From an uncultured Lachnospiraceae bacterium (lineage in GTDB: Bacteria > Bacillota > Clostridia > Lachnospirales > Lachnospiraceae), in assembly GCA_910586275.1 (NCBI GenBank), contig CAJUIM010000067.1:1-19923 (forward strand): a DNA stretch of 19,923 nucleotides, given 5' to 3'. The notes under the pieces were generated by a model that saw only the letters and a list, made by a program, of their open reading frames with translations, did not search any database and had not been told where the DNA came from. Positions 1-7,531 of this stretch are shown in pieces. Numbering within the stretch: position 1 is the first letter of the stretch; each line of letters opens with the position of its first letter. The position numbers and the translations under genes are program-made.

Positions 1-149
1 GCCGCCGGACGGAAGGGAGCGCCATGCCGGGAGACTGCCATACGGAGCGGACTGTTCCTGGCGATGCTCTGAACGGAAATGCCGGCGCAGACATAAAGCC
101 GAAAATTGATTTCCGTGTTGCTGCGTTTGCCGCCGGGCGAAATGCCATA

Positions 150-1487
150 TTATTCCATACGCAGGATGTCATCCGCCGCAAACCCTATGATAGTGCCCTG
201 CACCAGCCGATTCCCCAGCGGCTGTGAGGACTGCTTCGCCACCTTCACATATTGCTTTGTATGCCCCACCTGAAATACCTGCCCCTCTATTATTTTCTCT
301 TCTTCAAACAGCACTTCCGCTTCCTTTCCTATGTAATGCTTCCTATATTCTTTGGAATCCTCCCGTTCCATGGCCAACAGAATATTGCTTCTTGCATTCT
401 TTATTTCCTCCGGCAGCTGATGATCCATAACGGCAGCACGCGTCCCCTTCCTTTGGGAATATTTGAACACATGCATTTCATAAAATTTTATCTTTTCCAG
501 AAAGGCCTTTGTCTCCGCAAATTCTTCCTCCGTCTCTCCGGGGAATCCTACGATAACATCCGTAGTTATGGCGGGAAAATCATATTTCTCCCTTAACAGC
601 CTGACTTTTTCATAGTATTCCCCGGCAGTATAATGTCTATTCATCCGCTTTAACGTACTGTCGCACCCGCTTTGCAGGGATAGATGAAAATGAGGGCACA
701 CCTTGGGCAGGCCGGATAATCCCGCCGCAAATTCTTCCGTTACGATTCTCGGCTCCAAGGAGCCGAGCCGGATTCTCCTGATTCCGTCAATCCCGTGCAG
801 CCTTTTTATCAGCGTCAGCAGCCCGGAGTTTCCTCTGTCCATGCCATAGGAGCTTATATGTATCCCCGTCAGCACAATTTCCTGATATCCCTGCCCGGCC
901 AGTCCTTGTACCTCTCCCAGAATATCCTCTTCCTCCCGGCTTCTGACACGCCCCCGGGCATAAGGAATGATGCAGTAAGAACAGAACTGATTGCAGCCGT
1001 CCTGAATTTTAATATAGGCCCTTGTATGGCCTACCGCTTCTTTCAGCCGCATCCCCTCATATTCTTTGGCGTTGCCGATATCGATAATCGTTGTGCCGTC
1101 CAAAGTTTTCCGCTCTTTTATCCCCGTTTCTTTCCCTTCCCTGCATGCCAGATATTTCTCTAAGATGGAAACCAGATCTTTCTTCTTATTATTCCCCACG
1201 GCCAAGTCCACGCCCGCATCCTTAAGTACCTCTTCCTGCCCGGCCTGCACATAGCACCCTACCGCCACCACTACCGCCTCCGGGTTCCTTTTTCTTGCCC
1301 GGTGAAGCATCTGCCGGCTTTTCCTGTCCGCAATATTGGTTACGGTACATGTATTTATAATGTAAATATCCGCTTTCTGATCAAATGGTACAATTTTGTA
1401 ACCCCTTTCGCGTAACATTTGCTGCATTACGTCCATTTCATATCCGTTCACTTTACAGCCCAGATTATGTAATGCTATACTTTTCAT
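150..1487 (-). CDS. mtaB: tRNA t6A37 methylthiotransferase MtaB
   Basis: Radical-SAM methylthiotransferase, expected to convert t6A to ms2t6A at position 37 of ANN-decoding tRNAs. Seen in the 445-residue product: three N-terminal cluster cysteines (C11 in NLGCKVN, C47 in INTCTV, C78 in AVGCYV), a radical-SAM CxxxCxxC motif (C165, C169, C172 in GCNQFCSYC), and a TRAM-like tail after about residue 375. The NLGCKVNGYE start and the length fit the MtaB (YqeV) branch better than MiaB or RimO. I chose the start at MKSIALHN because AGAAAGGA lies just upstream; the frame stays open 26 codons further, but that extension is unlike the family and overlaps promoter sequence. The gene is divergent from the HPr-like gene. 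No terminator is visible before the window edge. The family call is firm; the exact MtaB assignment rests on remembered family features. Confidence 0.93.
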   Translation of the reverse strand: MKSIALHNLGCKVNGYEMDVMQQMLRERGYKIVPFDQKADIYIINTCTVTNIADRKSRQMLHRARKRNPEAVVVAVGCYVQAGQEEVLKDAGVDLAVGNNKKKDLVSILEKYLACREGKETGIKERKTLDGTTIIDIGNAKEYEGMRLKEAVGHTRAYIKIQDGCNQFCSYCIIPYARGRVRSREEEDILGEVQGLAGQGYQEIVLTGIHISSYGMDRGNSGLLTLIKRLHGIDGIRRIRLGSLEPRIVTEEFAAGLSGLPKVCPHFHLSLQSGCDSTLKRMNRHYTAGEYYEKVRLLREKYDFPAITTDVIVGFPGETEEEFAETKAFLEKIKFYEMHVFKYSQRKGTRAAVMDHQLPEEIKNARSNILLAMEREDSKEYRKHYIGKEAEVLFEEEKIIEGQVFQVGHTKQYVKVAKQSSQPLGNRLVQGTIIGFAADDILRME

Positions 1488-1520
1488 AGGATTCCTTTCT
1501 ATTTTTGTATTGTTTTTGCA

Positions 1521-1549
1521 TTGACTTTTACTGCCCCAGCCTTTACTAT
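1521..1549 (+). promoter_or_regulatory. Sigma-A promoter of the HPr-like gene
   Basis: TTGACT (1521-1526), a 17-base spacer and TACTAT (1544-1549) form a near-consensus sigma-A promoter. The predicted transcript starts about 35 bases before the ATG, and AAGGAGG precedes the start codon. On the opposite strand a TATAAT (1548-1553) could serve as the -10 box for mtaB, but no good -35 box sits upstream of it. Confidence 0.75.
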
Positions 1550-1589
1550 TATAGGCAGAAGGCATGAAAACATAAGGAGGTAAAAACCG

Positions 1590-1820
1590 ATGAAAACAGT
1601 ACAGATTTCTTTAAACTCCATTGATAAGGTAAAATCTTTTGTGAACGATATCACCAAATTCGATTATGACTTTGATTTAGTTTCCGGCAGGTATGTGATT
1701 GATGCAAAATCTATCATGGGTATCTTCAGCCTGGATCTGTCAAAACCCATTGATCTGAATATCCATGCAGAAGACAATGTGGACGAGGTTCTCGAGGCAT
1801 TGAAACCTTATACCATTTAA
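1590..1820 (+). CDS. HPr-like protein lacking the active-site histidine
   Basis: A 76-residue protein with the size and fold pattern of the PTS phosphocarrier HPr. Seen: the segment AKSIMGIFSLDLSKP (39-53) matches the regulatory-serine region of HPr, so S41 corresponds to Ser46, and the C-terminus EDNVDEVLEALKPY matches the last HPr helix. The region that should carry GxHARPA reads NSIDKVKSFV (9-18), so neither the phosphorylated His15 nor Arg17 is present. Inference: it cannot act as a normal phosphate carrier, and may instead be regulatory or structural. Translation looks strong, with AAGGAGG seven bases before ATG. It is monocistronic, with its own promoter and terminator. No PTS gene is nearby. 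The HPr-fold call is good; the function is unknown. Confidence 0.8.
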   Translation: MKTVQISLNSIDKVKSFVNDITKFDYDFDLVSGRYVIDAKSIMGIFSLDLSKPIDLNIHAEDNVDEVLEALKPYTI

Positions 1821-1855
1821 ACCGGCAGCGGAAGCACATGCCGGCGGCAGATGAA

Positions 1856-1884
1856 AAGCATTCGGCTATGCCGGATGCTTTTTT
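1856..1884 (+). terminator. Intrinsic terminator of the HPr-like gene
   Basis: An 11-bp stem with one G-T pair (arms 1856-1866 and 1870-1880), a 3-base loop and a six-T run (1879-1884), 35 bases after the stop codon. An A-run on the left side gives it some bidirectional character. Confidence 0.85.
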
Positions 1885-1927
1885 GCGCAGGGACATACCC
1901 CTGCCGGATTCCGCCCAAACCGCGCAG

Positions 1928-1979
1928 AAAAAGATGCGGCTTCTGCCGCAGCCTGTGCCCCGCGCGGCAGAAACCGCAT
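1928..1979 (-). terminator. Intrinsic terminator of thiI
   Basis: Read on the minus strand, a 16-bp stem with a single wobble pair (arms 1964-1979 and 1934-1949) encloses a 14-base loop and is followed by a five-T run (1928-1932). It lies just beyond the thiI stop codon and faces the terminator of the convergent HPr-like gene. Confidence 0.85.
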
Positions 1980-2002
1980 AAGGAATTCCTTGGAAAGCGG
2001 CA

Positions 2003-3184
2003 TCACTGGCTGACAATAATCAGTTCCTCCGTTTTCAGGGCAGTTTCCACTAACTCGTCCATCTTTTCCTGCAGATTCTGCTCATGCCTGCGGACAATGT
2101 TCAGGTTCGGCTTGGTCACCGGATGCTTGGCCACGAAAATCGTACAGCAGTCTTCGTAGGGCTGTATGGAAGTTTCATAAGTATCTATCTTCTCGGAAAT
2201 AGCCACTATTTCCATTTTATCAAAACCAATCAGCGGACGGTATACCGGCATGGTGCAGACTTCATTGGTAGCCGCAAGGCTGTGCATTGTCTGGGATGCC
2301 ACCTGTCCGATGCTTTCTCCTGTAATAAGCCCCAGGCATTCCGTCTCTTTCGCAATATGCTCCGCTATACGCATCATATACCGGCGCATAATGATCGTCA
2401 GTTCCTCATGAGGGCATTTTTCATATATATATAACTGAATATCCGTAAAATTAATGATATGCAGATAGATAGGGCCGGTATAGCGGGAAACAATACGCGC
2501 CAAGTCCACTACTTTCTGTTTCGCCCTTTCGCTTGTATATGGAGGGGCATGGAAATAAACAGCGTCAATTTTCACGCCTCGCTTAGCTATCATATAACCG
2601 GCCACCGGGGAATCAATGCCTCCCGACAAAAGAAGCATCGCCTTTCCTCCCGTCCCCACCGGCATGCCGCCGGGCCCCGGGATAGTCTCGGAATATATAT
2701 ATATTTTTTCCCTGATTTCAATATGAAGCAGGATATCCGGCTTATGCACATCCACTTTCATTTTAGGATAGGCATCCAGAAGAATCTCCCCTGCTTTACC
2801 ATTGATTTCCATGGAGGTGAGAGGGTAGTTCTTTCTTGCTCTGCGGGCATTGACTTTAAAGCTTTTCTCTGTCTCAGGATACACTTCCCCTATGTATCTG
2901 ACGATTTCCTCTCCCAGCGCATCAAAACCTTTGTCTTCCACATAGACTACCGGACATATGCCGGAAATGCCGAACACTTTTTTCAGGTTGTCCACAACCT
3001 CGTCAAAATCAAATTCGGTAAGGGCTTCCACATAGATTCTTCCCTGTGTACGGCTTACCTTAAACTCCCCCTCGCATCTCCTGACCGCATATTTTATCTG
3101 CTGCACCAGTGCCTCTTCAAATATATAACGGTTTTTTCCTTTTACGCCGATTTCGGCATATTTAATTAAAAATGCTGTAAACAT
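2003..3184 (-). CDS. thiI: tRNA 4-thiouridine synthase ThiI
   Basis: Adenylates U8 of tRNA and installs sulfur to make s4U; in some bacteria ThiI also serves thiazole synthesis. The 393-residue product shows the family start FLIKYAEIGVKGKNR, a THUMP region at about 60-165, a PP-loop ATPase motif SGGIDS (187-192), and Cys346/Cys347 in EDCCTIF, the site of the conserved catalytic cysteine. There is no C-terminal rhodanese domain, as in Bacillus-type ThiI, which takes persulfide directly from a dedicated desulfurase. Such a desulfurase lies immediately upstream on the same strand, 161 bases away. The start is supported by AGAAAGG seven bases before ATG. A strong terminator follows. Confidence 0.95.
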   Translation of the reverse strand: MFTAFLIKYAEIGVKGKNRYIFEEALVQQIKYAVRRCEGEFKVSRTQGRIYVEALTEFDFDEVVDNLKKVFGISGICPVVYVEDKGFDALGEEIVRYIGEVYPETEKSFKVNARRARKNYPLTSMEINGKAGEILLDAYPKMKVDVHKPDILLHIEIREKIYIYSETIPGPGGMPVGTGGKAMLLLSGGIDSPVAGYMIAKRGVKIDAVYFHAPPYTSERAKQKVVDLARIVSRYTGPIYLHIINFTDIQLYIYEKCPHEELTIIMRRYMMRIAEHIAKETECLGLITGESIGQVASQTMHSLAATNEVCTMPVYRPLIGFDKMEIVAISEKIDTYETSIQPYEDCCTIFVAKHPVTKPNLNIVRRHEQNLQEKMDELVETALKTEELIIVSQ

Positions 3185-3345
3185 GTAAATACCTTTCTGC
3201 CCATCTTATGAGCCATATCATGCTTCCCTCCTATGGGAAGCCCTGCTTTCCCGTCTTAAGCGTGTTTGAAAACGTCCTATATTTACCCAAACCCAGCGGC
3301 ACGAATGCCGTGCCGTATGAATTTGAGCAAAAGCCGACGCATGGC

Positions 3346-4500
3346 TTACCGCCTTGTATATTTTCGCAGCATAGGAACAATGTCATACATTGCCTGCAGC
3401 GTATAATCTATTTCCTCTTCCGTCGTAAAAACGGAAAGGCTGAACCGAAGCGTAGACTCCAGCAAATCTTTTTCCAGGCCGATTGCTTTCAGCGTAGCGG
3501 AAGGCTGCGGCTTTCTGGCAGCGCAGGCGCTTCCTGCGGAAACATAGATGCCTTTGTCCTCCAAAGCATGCAGCAATACCTCACTGCGTATGCCCCTGAC
3601 GGAAACGCTGACCACATGGGGTGCGCTTTCCCTTCCTGTCAGGCCGTTAATCTTCACATATTCTATTTTGCTGACACCGTCCACGAATTTCTGCTTCAGC
3701 GCATAAAGCCGTTCCACATCTCTGTCCAAATCCGCATAGATCATATCCACTGCTTTCGCCAGCCCTGCAATCCCCGGGACGTTTTCCGTGCCGGAACGGA
3801 GTCCGTTCTGCTGTCCTCCGCCGAATATGATAGGCTTAATCTTCACCTTTTCATTGACATACAGAAAACCGCAGCCTTTGGGACCGTGTATCTTATGCCC
3901 GCTGACCGATAAAAGGTCAATGTTCATTTTCTTCGGATAAATACGGAATTTGCCGAATCCCTGCACTGCATCCACATGAAAGAGAGTGTGCGGATTCATT
4001 TTCTTAATCAGCGCACCCGCCTCGGCAATGGGCTGCAGGCTCCCGATTTCATTGTTGGTATGCATAATGGATACCAGTATCGTTTCCTTCGTCATCGCTT
4101 TCTGCAGGTCTTCCAAATGTATTCTTCCGTTTCCGTCCACCGGCAGATAAGTCACTTTAAACCCTTGCTCCTCCAAGTACCGCATGGTCTGCAGGATGGC
4201 GGGATGCTCTATCCTTGTGGTGATCAGATGCTTCCCGGCCCTCCGGTTGGCCATGGCAGTCCCGATCAGCGCAATATTGTCCGCCTCCGTGCCGCCGGAC
4301 GTAAACAGGATTTCCTTTTCATTTATCTTCAATGTCTTTGCTATGGTTTCTTTGGCGTAACGCAGATAACTCTCTGCCTGTACGCCTTTCATATGCAGAC
4401 TTGACGGATTGCCATAATCCCTGCACATGATCTGTGCCATGAAAGCCGCCACGTCGTCAAAACATCTTGTAGTAGCTGAATTGTCCAAATATACTTCCAT
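3346..4500 (-). CDS. Cysteine desulfurase (NifS/IscS family, probable ThiI partner)
   Basis: PLP enzyme that removes sulfur from cysteine as an enzyme-bound persulfide. Seen in the 384 residues: the start VYLDNSATTR, His99 in RIEHPAI, the PLP-binding lysine K203 in SGHKIHGPKG, RSGTENV (235-241), and catalytic Cys326 in SAGSACAARKPQPS. Being followed by thiI, it resembles the B. subtilis NifZ-ThiI pair, so it most likely supplies sulfur for s4U. A general Fe-S role cannot be excluded, because no iscU or sufU is present in the window. The start is backed by AGGAG nine bases upstream and a candidate promoter. The 161-base gap before thiI is long for an operon but holds no clear terminator. Confidence 0.93.
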   Translation of the reverse strand: MEVYLDNSATTRCFDDVAAFMAQIMCRDYGNPSSLHMKGVQAESYLRYAKETIAKTLKINEKEILFTSGGTEADNIALIGTAMANRRAGKHLITTRIEHPAILQTMRYLEEQGFKVTYLPVDGNGRIHLEDLQKAMTKETILVSIMHTNNEIGSLQPIAEAGALIKKMNPHTLFHVDAVQGFGKFRIYPKKMNIDLLSVSGHKIHGPKGCGFLYVNEKVKIKPIIFGGGQQNGLRSGTENVPGIAGLAKAVDMIYADLDRDVERLYALKQKFVDGVSKIEYVKINGLTGRESAPHVVSVSVRGIRSEVLLHALEDKGIYVSAGSACAARKPQPSATLKAIGLEKDLLESTLRFSLSVFTTEEEIDYTLQAMYDIVPMLRKYTRR

Positions 4501-4553
4501 GTTTCGTCTCCTAACATTCTGTGTACTGTAAACTACTTTCTCTGCATATACTC

Positions 4554-4581
4554 ATTATATGACCTTTTTTACGATTGGGAA
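4554..4581 (-). promoter_or_regulatory. Candidate promoter of the desulfurase-thiI unit
   Basis: On the minus strand TATAAT (4554-4559) is a perfect -10 box, with TTCCCA (4576-4581, four of six consensus bases) 16 bases upstream. The predicted leader is about 50 bases. The weak -35 box keeps this tentative. Confidence 0.5.
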
Positions 4582-4671
4582 CTTGTGTACAGGAATGCCT
4601 TTTCTTCAGACAAAATCAAAGGAAGGGAACACTTTACGGCAGACAGCCCGCTGAGCCGCCGCAAAATCGGC

Positions 4672-5412
4672 TTATCCTTCCAATTGATACATAATCCAGC
4701 CCAGCATCGTCAGGCCTGCCGTTTCCGTGCGCAAAATCCGCCGCCCCATAGTAACCGGCAATATGCCTGCCGCCAGAGCCTCCTGAATCTCTTTTTCCTC
4801 AAATCCGCCTTCCGGCCCGATAAACACTGCCACCGTCTGTCCCGGCACTATGGAAGAGATCAGTTCTTTCGTCCGTCCCATTCCCTCTGCCAGTTCATAC
4901 GGAATCAGCCGGATATCCATGCCGGATGCATAGCCCACCGCTTCTTTCATGGACATTACCGGATGCACCTGCGGAATGACCCGCCTTTTGCTCTGCTTGG
5001 CCGCCGCCTCTGCAATCCCCTGCCAGCGTGCCCGCTTGGCTTCGGCCTTTTTCTCTTTCAGTTTCACCACCGATCGTTTTACAGCTACCGGAATCACCTC
5101 ATAAACGCCCAATTCCACGGCTTTCTGTACAATCAGTTCCATCTTGTCCGCCTTGGGAAGCCCTTGGAACAGATAAATACGGGAAGGAAGTTCCAAACCG
5201 TCTTCCTTGACAAAACGCAGCCTGCAGAGAATGCTTTCTTCCCTGAATTCCTCGATTCCGCACCGATACTCTTTTCCGTCCGCACCGTTGCTGACCGACA
5301 GTTCTTCTCCCGGCTTCATGCGCAGCACATTCTTTATATGGTTTACGTCACTGCCCGTAATGATTATGTCCCTCCCCTGTATTTGGGACGGCTCTACAAA
5401 AAAATGATACAT
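4672..5412 (-). CDS. rsmE: 16S rRNA m3U1498 methyltransferase RsmE
   Basis: SPOUT-class enzyme that methylates U1498 of 16S rRNA in the 30S subunit. The 246-residue product has the family N-terminus MYHFFVEP with an OB-like/PUA-like domain to about 70. It then shows LPKADKMELIVQKAVELGV (86-104), EAAAKQSKRR (135-144), and the trefoil-knot SAM-binding motifs IGPEGGF (198-204) and MGRRILRTETA (222-232). All key motifs are intact and the length is normal. The gene starts 12 bases after prmA ends, with AGAGGAATGAGGA as ribosome site, so the two are almost certainly co-transcribed. No clear terminator was found in the roughly 90 bases between its stop codon and the candidate desulfurase promoter. 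Confidence 0.95.
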   Translation of the reverse strand: MYHFFVEPSQIQGRDIIITGSDVNHIKNVLRMKPGEELSVSNGADGKEYRCGIEEFREESILCRLRFVKEDGLELPSRIYLFQGLPKADKMELIVQKAVELGVYEVIPVAVKRSVVKLKEKKAEAKRARWQGIAEAAAKQSKRRVIPQVHPVMSMKEAVGYASGMDIRLIPYELAEGMGRTKELISSIVPGQTVAVFIGPEGGFEEKEIQEALAAGILPVTMGRRILRTETAGLTMLGWIMYQLEG

Positions 5413-5424
5413 TCCTCATTCCTC

Positions 5425-6411
5425 TCATGCCTTACGGGCGGTTACGGAAACCCACTCTCCCTGGTAAGTCACTTCTGCTATTTCAAAACCTGCTGCCCGC
5501 ACTGCTTCCGTCACCGTATCTTCCTTATCGTCAATGATCCCGGAAGTAATATAAATTCCGCCGGTTTTCAGCTGACGGTATATCACCGGTGTCAGAGGCA
5601 CCAATACATCGGCCAGAATATTGGCAGTGACAATGTCATAGCACTCATACCCTACCTGATCCTGCACCTCTTTATCCGTAATGATATTGCCGATCAGAAC
5701 ACGGAACTTATCCGCGGCAATATGATTGGCTTCCATATTCTCCTTGCACGCTTCTGCCGCACAGGGATCCAAATCCGTCCCCACTGCCTCCCGCGCACCG
5801 AACACCAGCGACAGGATTGCCAATATGCCGCTGCCTGTGCCCACATCCAGCAGCCTGGTTTCCGGTGTCACCAGCTTTTTCAGCTGGCGGATGCAAAGCT
5901 GGGTGGTTTCGTGCATCCCGGTGCCGAATGCCGTACCTGGGTCGATGTGAAGAATCATTTTTCCCTGATCCGCTTCTTTAACCTCTTCCCAAGAAGGAAT
6001 CACAAGCAAATCGTCAATATAAAATTGACGGAAATATTGTTTCCAATTGTTGATCCAGTCTATATCTTCCGTTTCATCCACCGTTACCGTTCCGTCGCCA
6101 ATATCCATAAAGACGCGCAGTTCTTCCAGTTCCTGCTCCACCTTTTCCAATATTTGCCCTGCGTCCATGCTTTCCCCATCCAAAAGCAGCCTTCCGTCCT
6201 CCTGCTCTTCCACAAAGAAACTTAAGTACGCAATTCCGTCGTTTTCCTGCATCTCGGGAAGGATATCCACAAACATCTGCTCTTTTTCCGCGGCGGTCAG
6301 CGGTACTTTATCCTCAATCTGCGCACCTTCCAAACCAATATCATATAACGTGCTGATAATAATGTCCTCTGCCTCCGCCAAAGTTTTTATCCTGAACTTT
6401 TTCCATTTCAT
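5425..6411 (-). CDS. prmA: Ribosomal protein L11 methyltransferase PrmA
   Basis: Class I SAM methyltransferase that methylates ribosomal protein L11. In the 328-residue product the N-terminal substrate-recognition domain (about 1-115) precedes the conserved DWINNWKQYF (118-127). The catalytic domain then shows IDPGTAFGTGMHETT (156-170), the SAM loop LDVGTGSGIL (188-197), and TANILADV (262-269). I chose the start at MKWKKFRIK because GGAGG sits six bases upstream; the frame is open 88 codons further, but that part overlaps folT and is not PrmA-like. A small GC hairpin (6425-6439) lies directly before the ribosome site. The gene forms a unit with rsmE and is probably read through from folT, 92 bases upstream. 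Confidence 0.95.
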   Translation of the reverse strand: MKWKKFRIKTLAEAEDIIISTLYDIGLEGAQIEDKVPLTAAEKEQMFVDILPEMQENDGIAYLSFFVEEQEDGRLLLDGESMDAGQILEKVEQELEELRVFMDIGDGTVTVDETEDIDWINNWKQYFRQFYIDDLLVIPSWEEVKEADQGKMILHIDPGTAFGTGMHETTQLCIRQLKKLVTPETRLLDVGTGSGILAILSLVFGAREAVGTDLDPCAAEACKENMEANHIAADKFRVLIGNIITDKEVQDQVGYECYDIVTANILADVLVPLTPVIYRQLKTGGIYITSGIIDDKEDTVTEAVRAAGFEIAEVTYQGEWVSVTARKA

Positions 6412-6503
6412 ACGAATCCTCCATGCCGCCCTCAGCGGCTCAAATAAAAGCGCGAAACCGGACATCCCACATCTGCGGCCTCTGTCAGAATGCCGAAACA
6501 GCT

Positions 6504-7076
6504 TCAGGCTGAAAATTTCTTTTTCTGATACATCCCCAGATATCTCAGGATTTTTTTTGCATAATTCAGGGTAAAATACAGGATACAGCTGTCTATAGGC
6601 AGCATAATGCCGTTCTTCAGAACCCTGAGTGGCAAAATCGCAAAAAATCCTTTGCCATACAGCATCGAAATCCATAGCGTATTCAGCAGGCAGTTTACCA
6701 AAAGCTTTACCAGAAACTCCGCCGTCACAATCCGCATTACCGTAACGGGCTTCTTATAGAGAAGCGTTCCGTAAATCAGGCCTGCCAGCATCACATTAAA
6801 TGTGAACCCAAAGAAAAAGGGCCCGGACGGCTTTAAAATATACTTCAGAATATCCAACATGCCACCGAACAGGCAGCCTGCCACCGGCCCGAACAGACAC
6901 TCCACGACCCGGTTGGGCAGGCCGGAAAAACCGATTCTGATATAGGGGCCCAGATCAATGGAGGCCACCATGCTCAGGACAACTGCCAACGCCGCCATAA
7001 GTCCGCACAGAACCACATTTTTCGTCACAAATAGTTCTTTCCACGAGTTACTGTAAATCTGTAAAATTTTTTTCAT
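6504..7076 (-). CDS. folT: Folate ECF transporter S component FolT
   Basis: Membrane substrate-binding subunit of an energy-coupling factor transporter; it captures folate and works with the shared EcfA/A'/T module, which is not encoded here. Seen: 190 residues, mostly hydrophobic, with about five or six membrane segments. A short basic N-terminus leads into VVLCGLMAALAVVLS, followed by the signature GPYIRIGFSGLPN (43-55), LFGPVAGCLFGGMLDILKY (61-79) and KPSGPFFFGFT (82-92). The folate assignment is strongly reinforced by the tetrahydrofolate riboswitch immediately upstream. The ribosome site AAGGAGG lies within the right arm of a hairpin. The next genes, prmA and rsmE, follow on the same strand without a visible terminator. 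Confidence 0.92.
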   Translation of the reverse strand: MKKILQIYSNSWKELFVTKNVVLCGLMAALAVVLSMVASIDLGPYIRIGFSGLPNRVVECLFGPVAGCLFGGMLDILKYILKPSGPFFFGFTFNVMLAGLIYGTLLYKKPVTVMRIVTAEFLVKLLVNCLLNTLWISMLYGKGFFAILPLRVLKNGIMLPIDSCILYFTLNYAKKILRYLGMYQKKKFSA

Positions 7077-7083
7077 ATAAAAA

Positions 7084-7121
7084 CCTCCTTTTTAGCAGTT
7101 TTCCTAACTACATAAAGGAGG
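7084..7121 (-). promoter_or_regulatory. SD-sequestering hairpin, folT expression platform
   Basis: Between the riboswitch and folT, CCTCCTTT (minus strand, 7114-7121) can pair with AAAGGAGG (7084-7091), which is the folT ribosome site. Inside this, GTAGTT and AACTGC form a second 6-bp helix around an AGGAA loop. The hairpin is followed at once by TTTTT, so it could block translation, terminate transcription, or both. It is the likely output switch of the THF riboswitch. Confidence 0.75.
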
Positions 7122-7140
7122 CATAAAACGACCTATATGC

Positions 7141-7239
7141 AGCAGCGGGATGCGAAACCTGTACCGCAAGCGGCCGCTTTTCGTCCGTATGGCAACTCCC
7201 TGTCCATATGGCACTTAACGCACAGATTTCTACTCTGCT
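7141..7239 (-). promoter_or_regulatory. Tetrahydrofolate (THF) riboswitch
   Basis: Read on the minus strand, the leader contains the conserved blocks of the THF riboswitch in order: AGCAGAGTAGA (P1 5' strand), GCGTTAAGTGCC, GGGAGTTGCC, GGACGAAAAGCGG, CCGC, TTCGCATCCC and CTGCT (closing P1). It starts about 20 bases after the -10 box of a good promoter and precedes folT, a known target of this class. Binding of reduced folate is expected to lower folT expression. The 78-codon open frame across this region is not a gene. Confidence 0.92.
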
Positions 7240-7257
7240 ATTAGAAATATCATGTTT

Positions 7258-7286
7258 GTTATACCATAGAACATTCAATTTGTAAA
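7258..7286 (-). promoter_or_regulatory. Sigma-A promoter of riboswitch-folT-prmA-rsmE
   Basis: On the minus strand TTTACA (7281-7286), a 17-base spacer and TATAAC (7258-7263) form a good sigma-A promoter. Its predicted start lies a few bases before the THF aptamer. Confidence 0.75.
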
Positions 7287-7439
7287 GGTTGGCGGCAAAT
7301 TTGCCTACGGCTAACCCATGAATTATATGGAAATTACTTATCATTGGAAAGGAGATTACCTGATTCCTAGCCTAAAACTTTCGGATACAACAGAATACCC
7401 TGTTGAAAAGTATGGAAGAATGAGTTAGAAACCTATAAA

Positions 7440-7482
7440 ATTTTACATAGATTTTACATAAATCATCTTTTGGATTTTACAT
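7440..7482 (+). repeat. Three direct ATTTTACAT repeats before the antiporter gene
   Basis: ATTTTACAT occurs at 7440-7448, 7451-7459 and 7474-7482. Start-to-start spacing is 11 and 23 bases, close to one and two helical turns. An inverted repeat, ATACCAT-TTG-ATGGTAT (7490-7506), follows. They lie 26-92 bases before the antiporter start and may bind a regulator. I found no convincing sigma-A promoter here, so the promoter of this gene stays undefined. Confidence 0.45.
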
Positions 7483-7531
7483 GAACCGGATACCATTTGA
7501 TGGTATGGCAATTAGATTGGAGGTTGAAGAT

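Noticed and set aside
1..149. A gene or terminator downstream of mtaB
   Set aside because: No stem with a T-run and no start with a ribosome site; a minus-strand ATG at 24 runs off the window too soon to judge.
4585..6225. 546-codon plus-strand open frame
   Set aside because: It is antisense to rsmE and prmA, both with complete family motifs. Its translation is rich in His, Cys, Arg and Phe with no recognisable domain.
6412..6675. N-terminal extension of PrmA by 88 codons
   Set aside because: It overlaps folT and lacks PrmA similarity, and a GGAGG ribosome site marks the start at 6411.
7108..7344. 78-codon minus-strand open frame upstream of folT
   Set aside because: It runs across the promoter, the THF riboswitch and part of the expression platform; the RNA structure explains this DNA.
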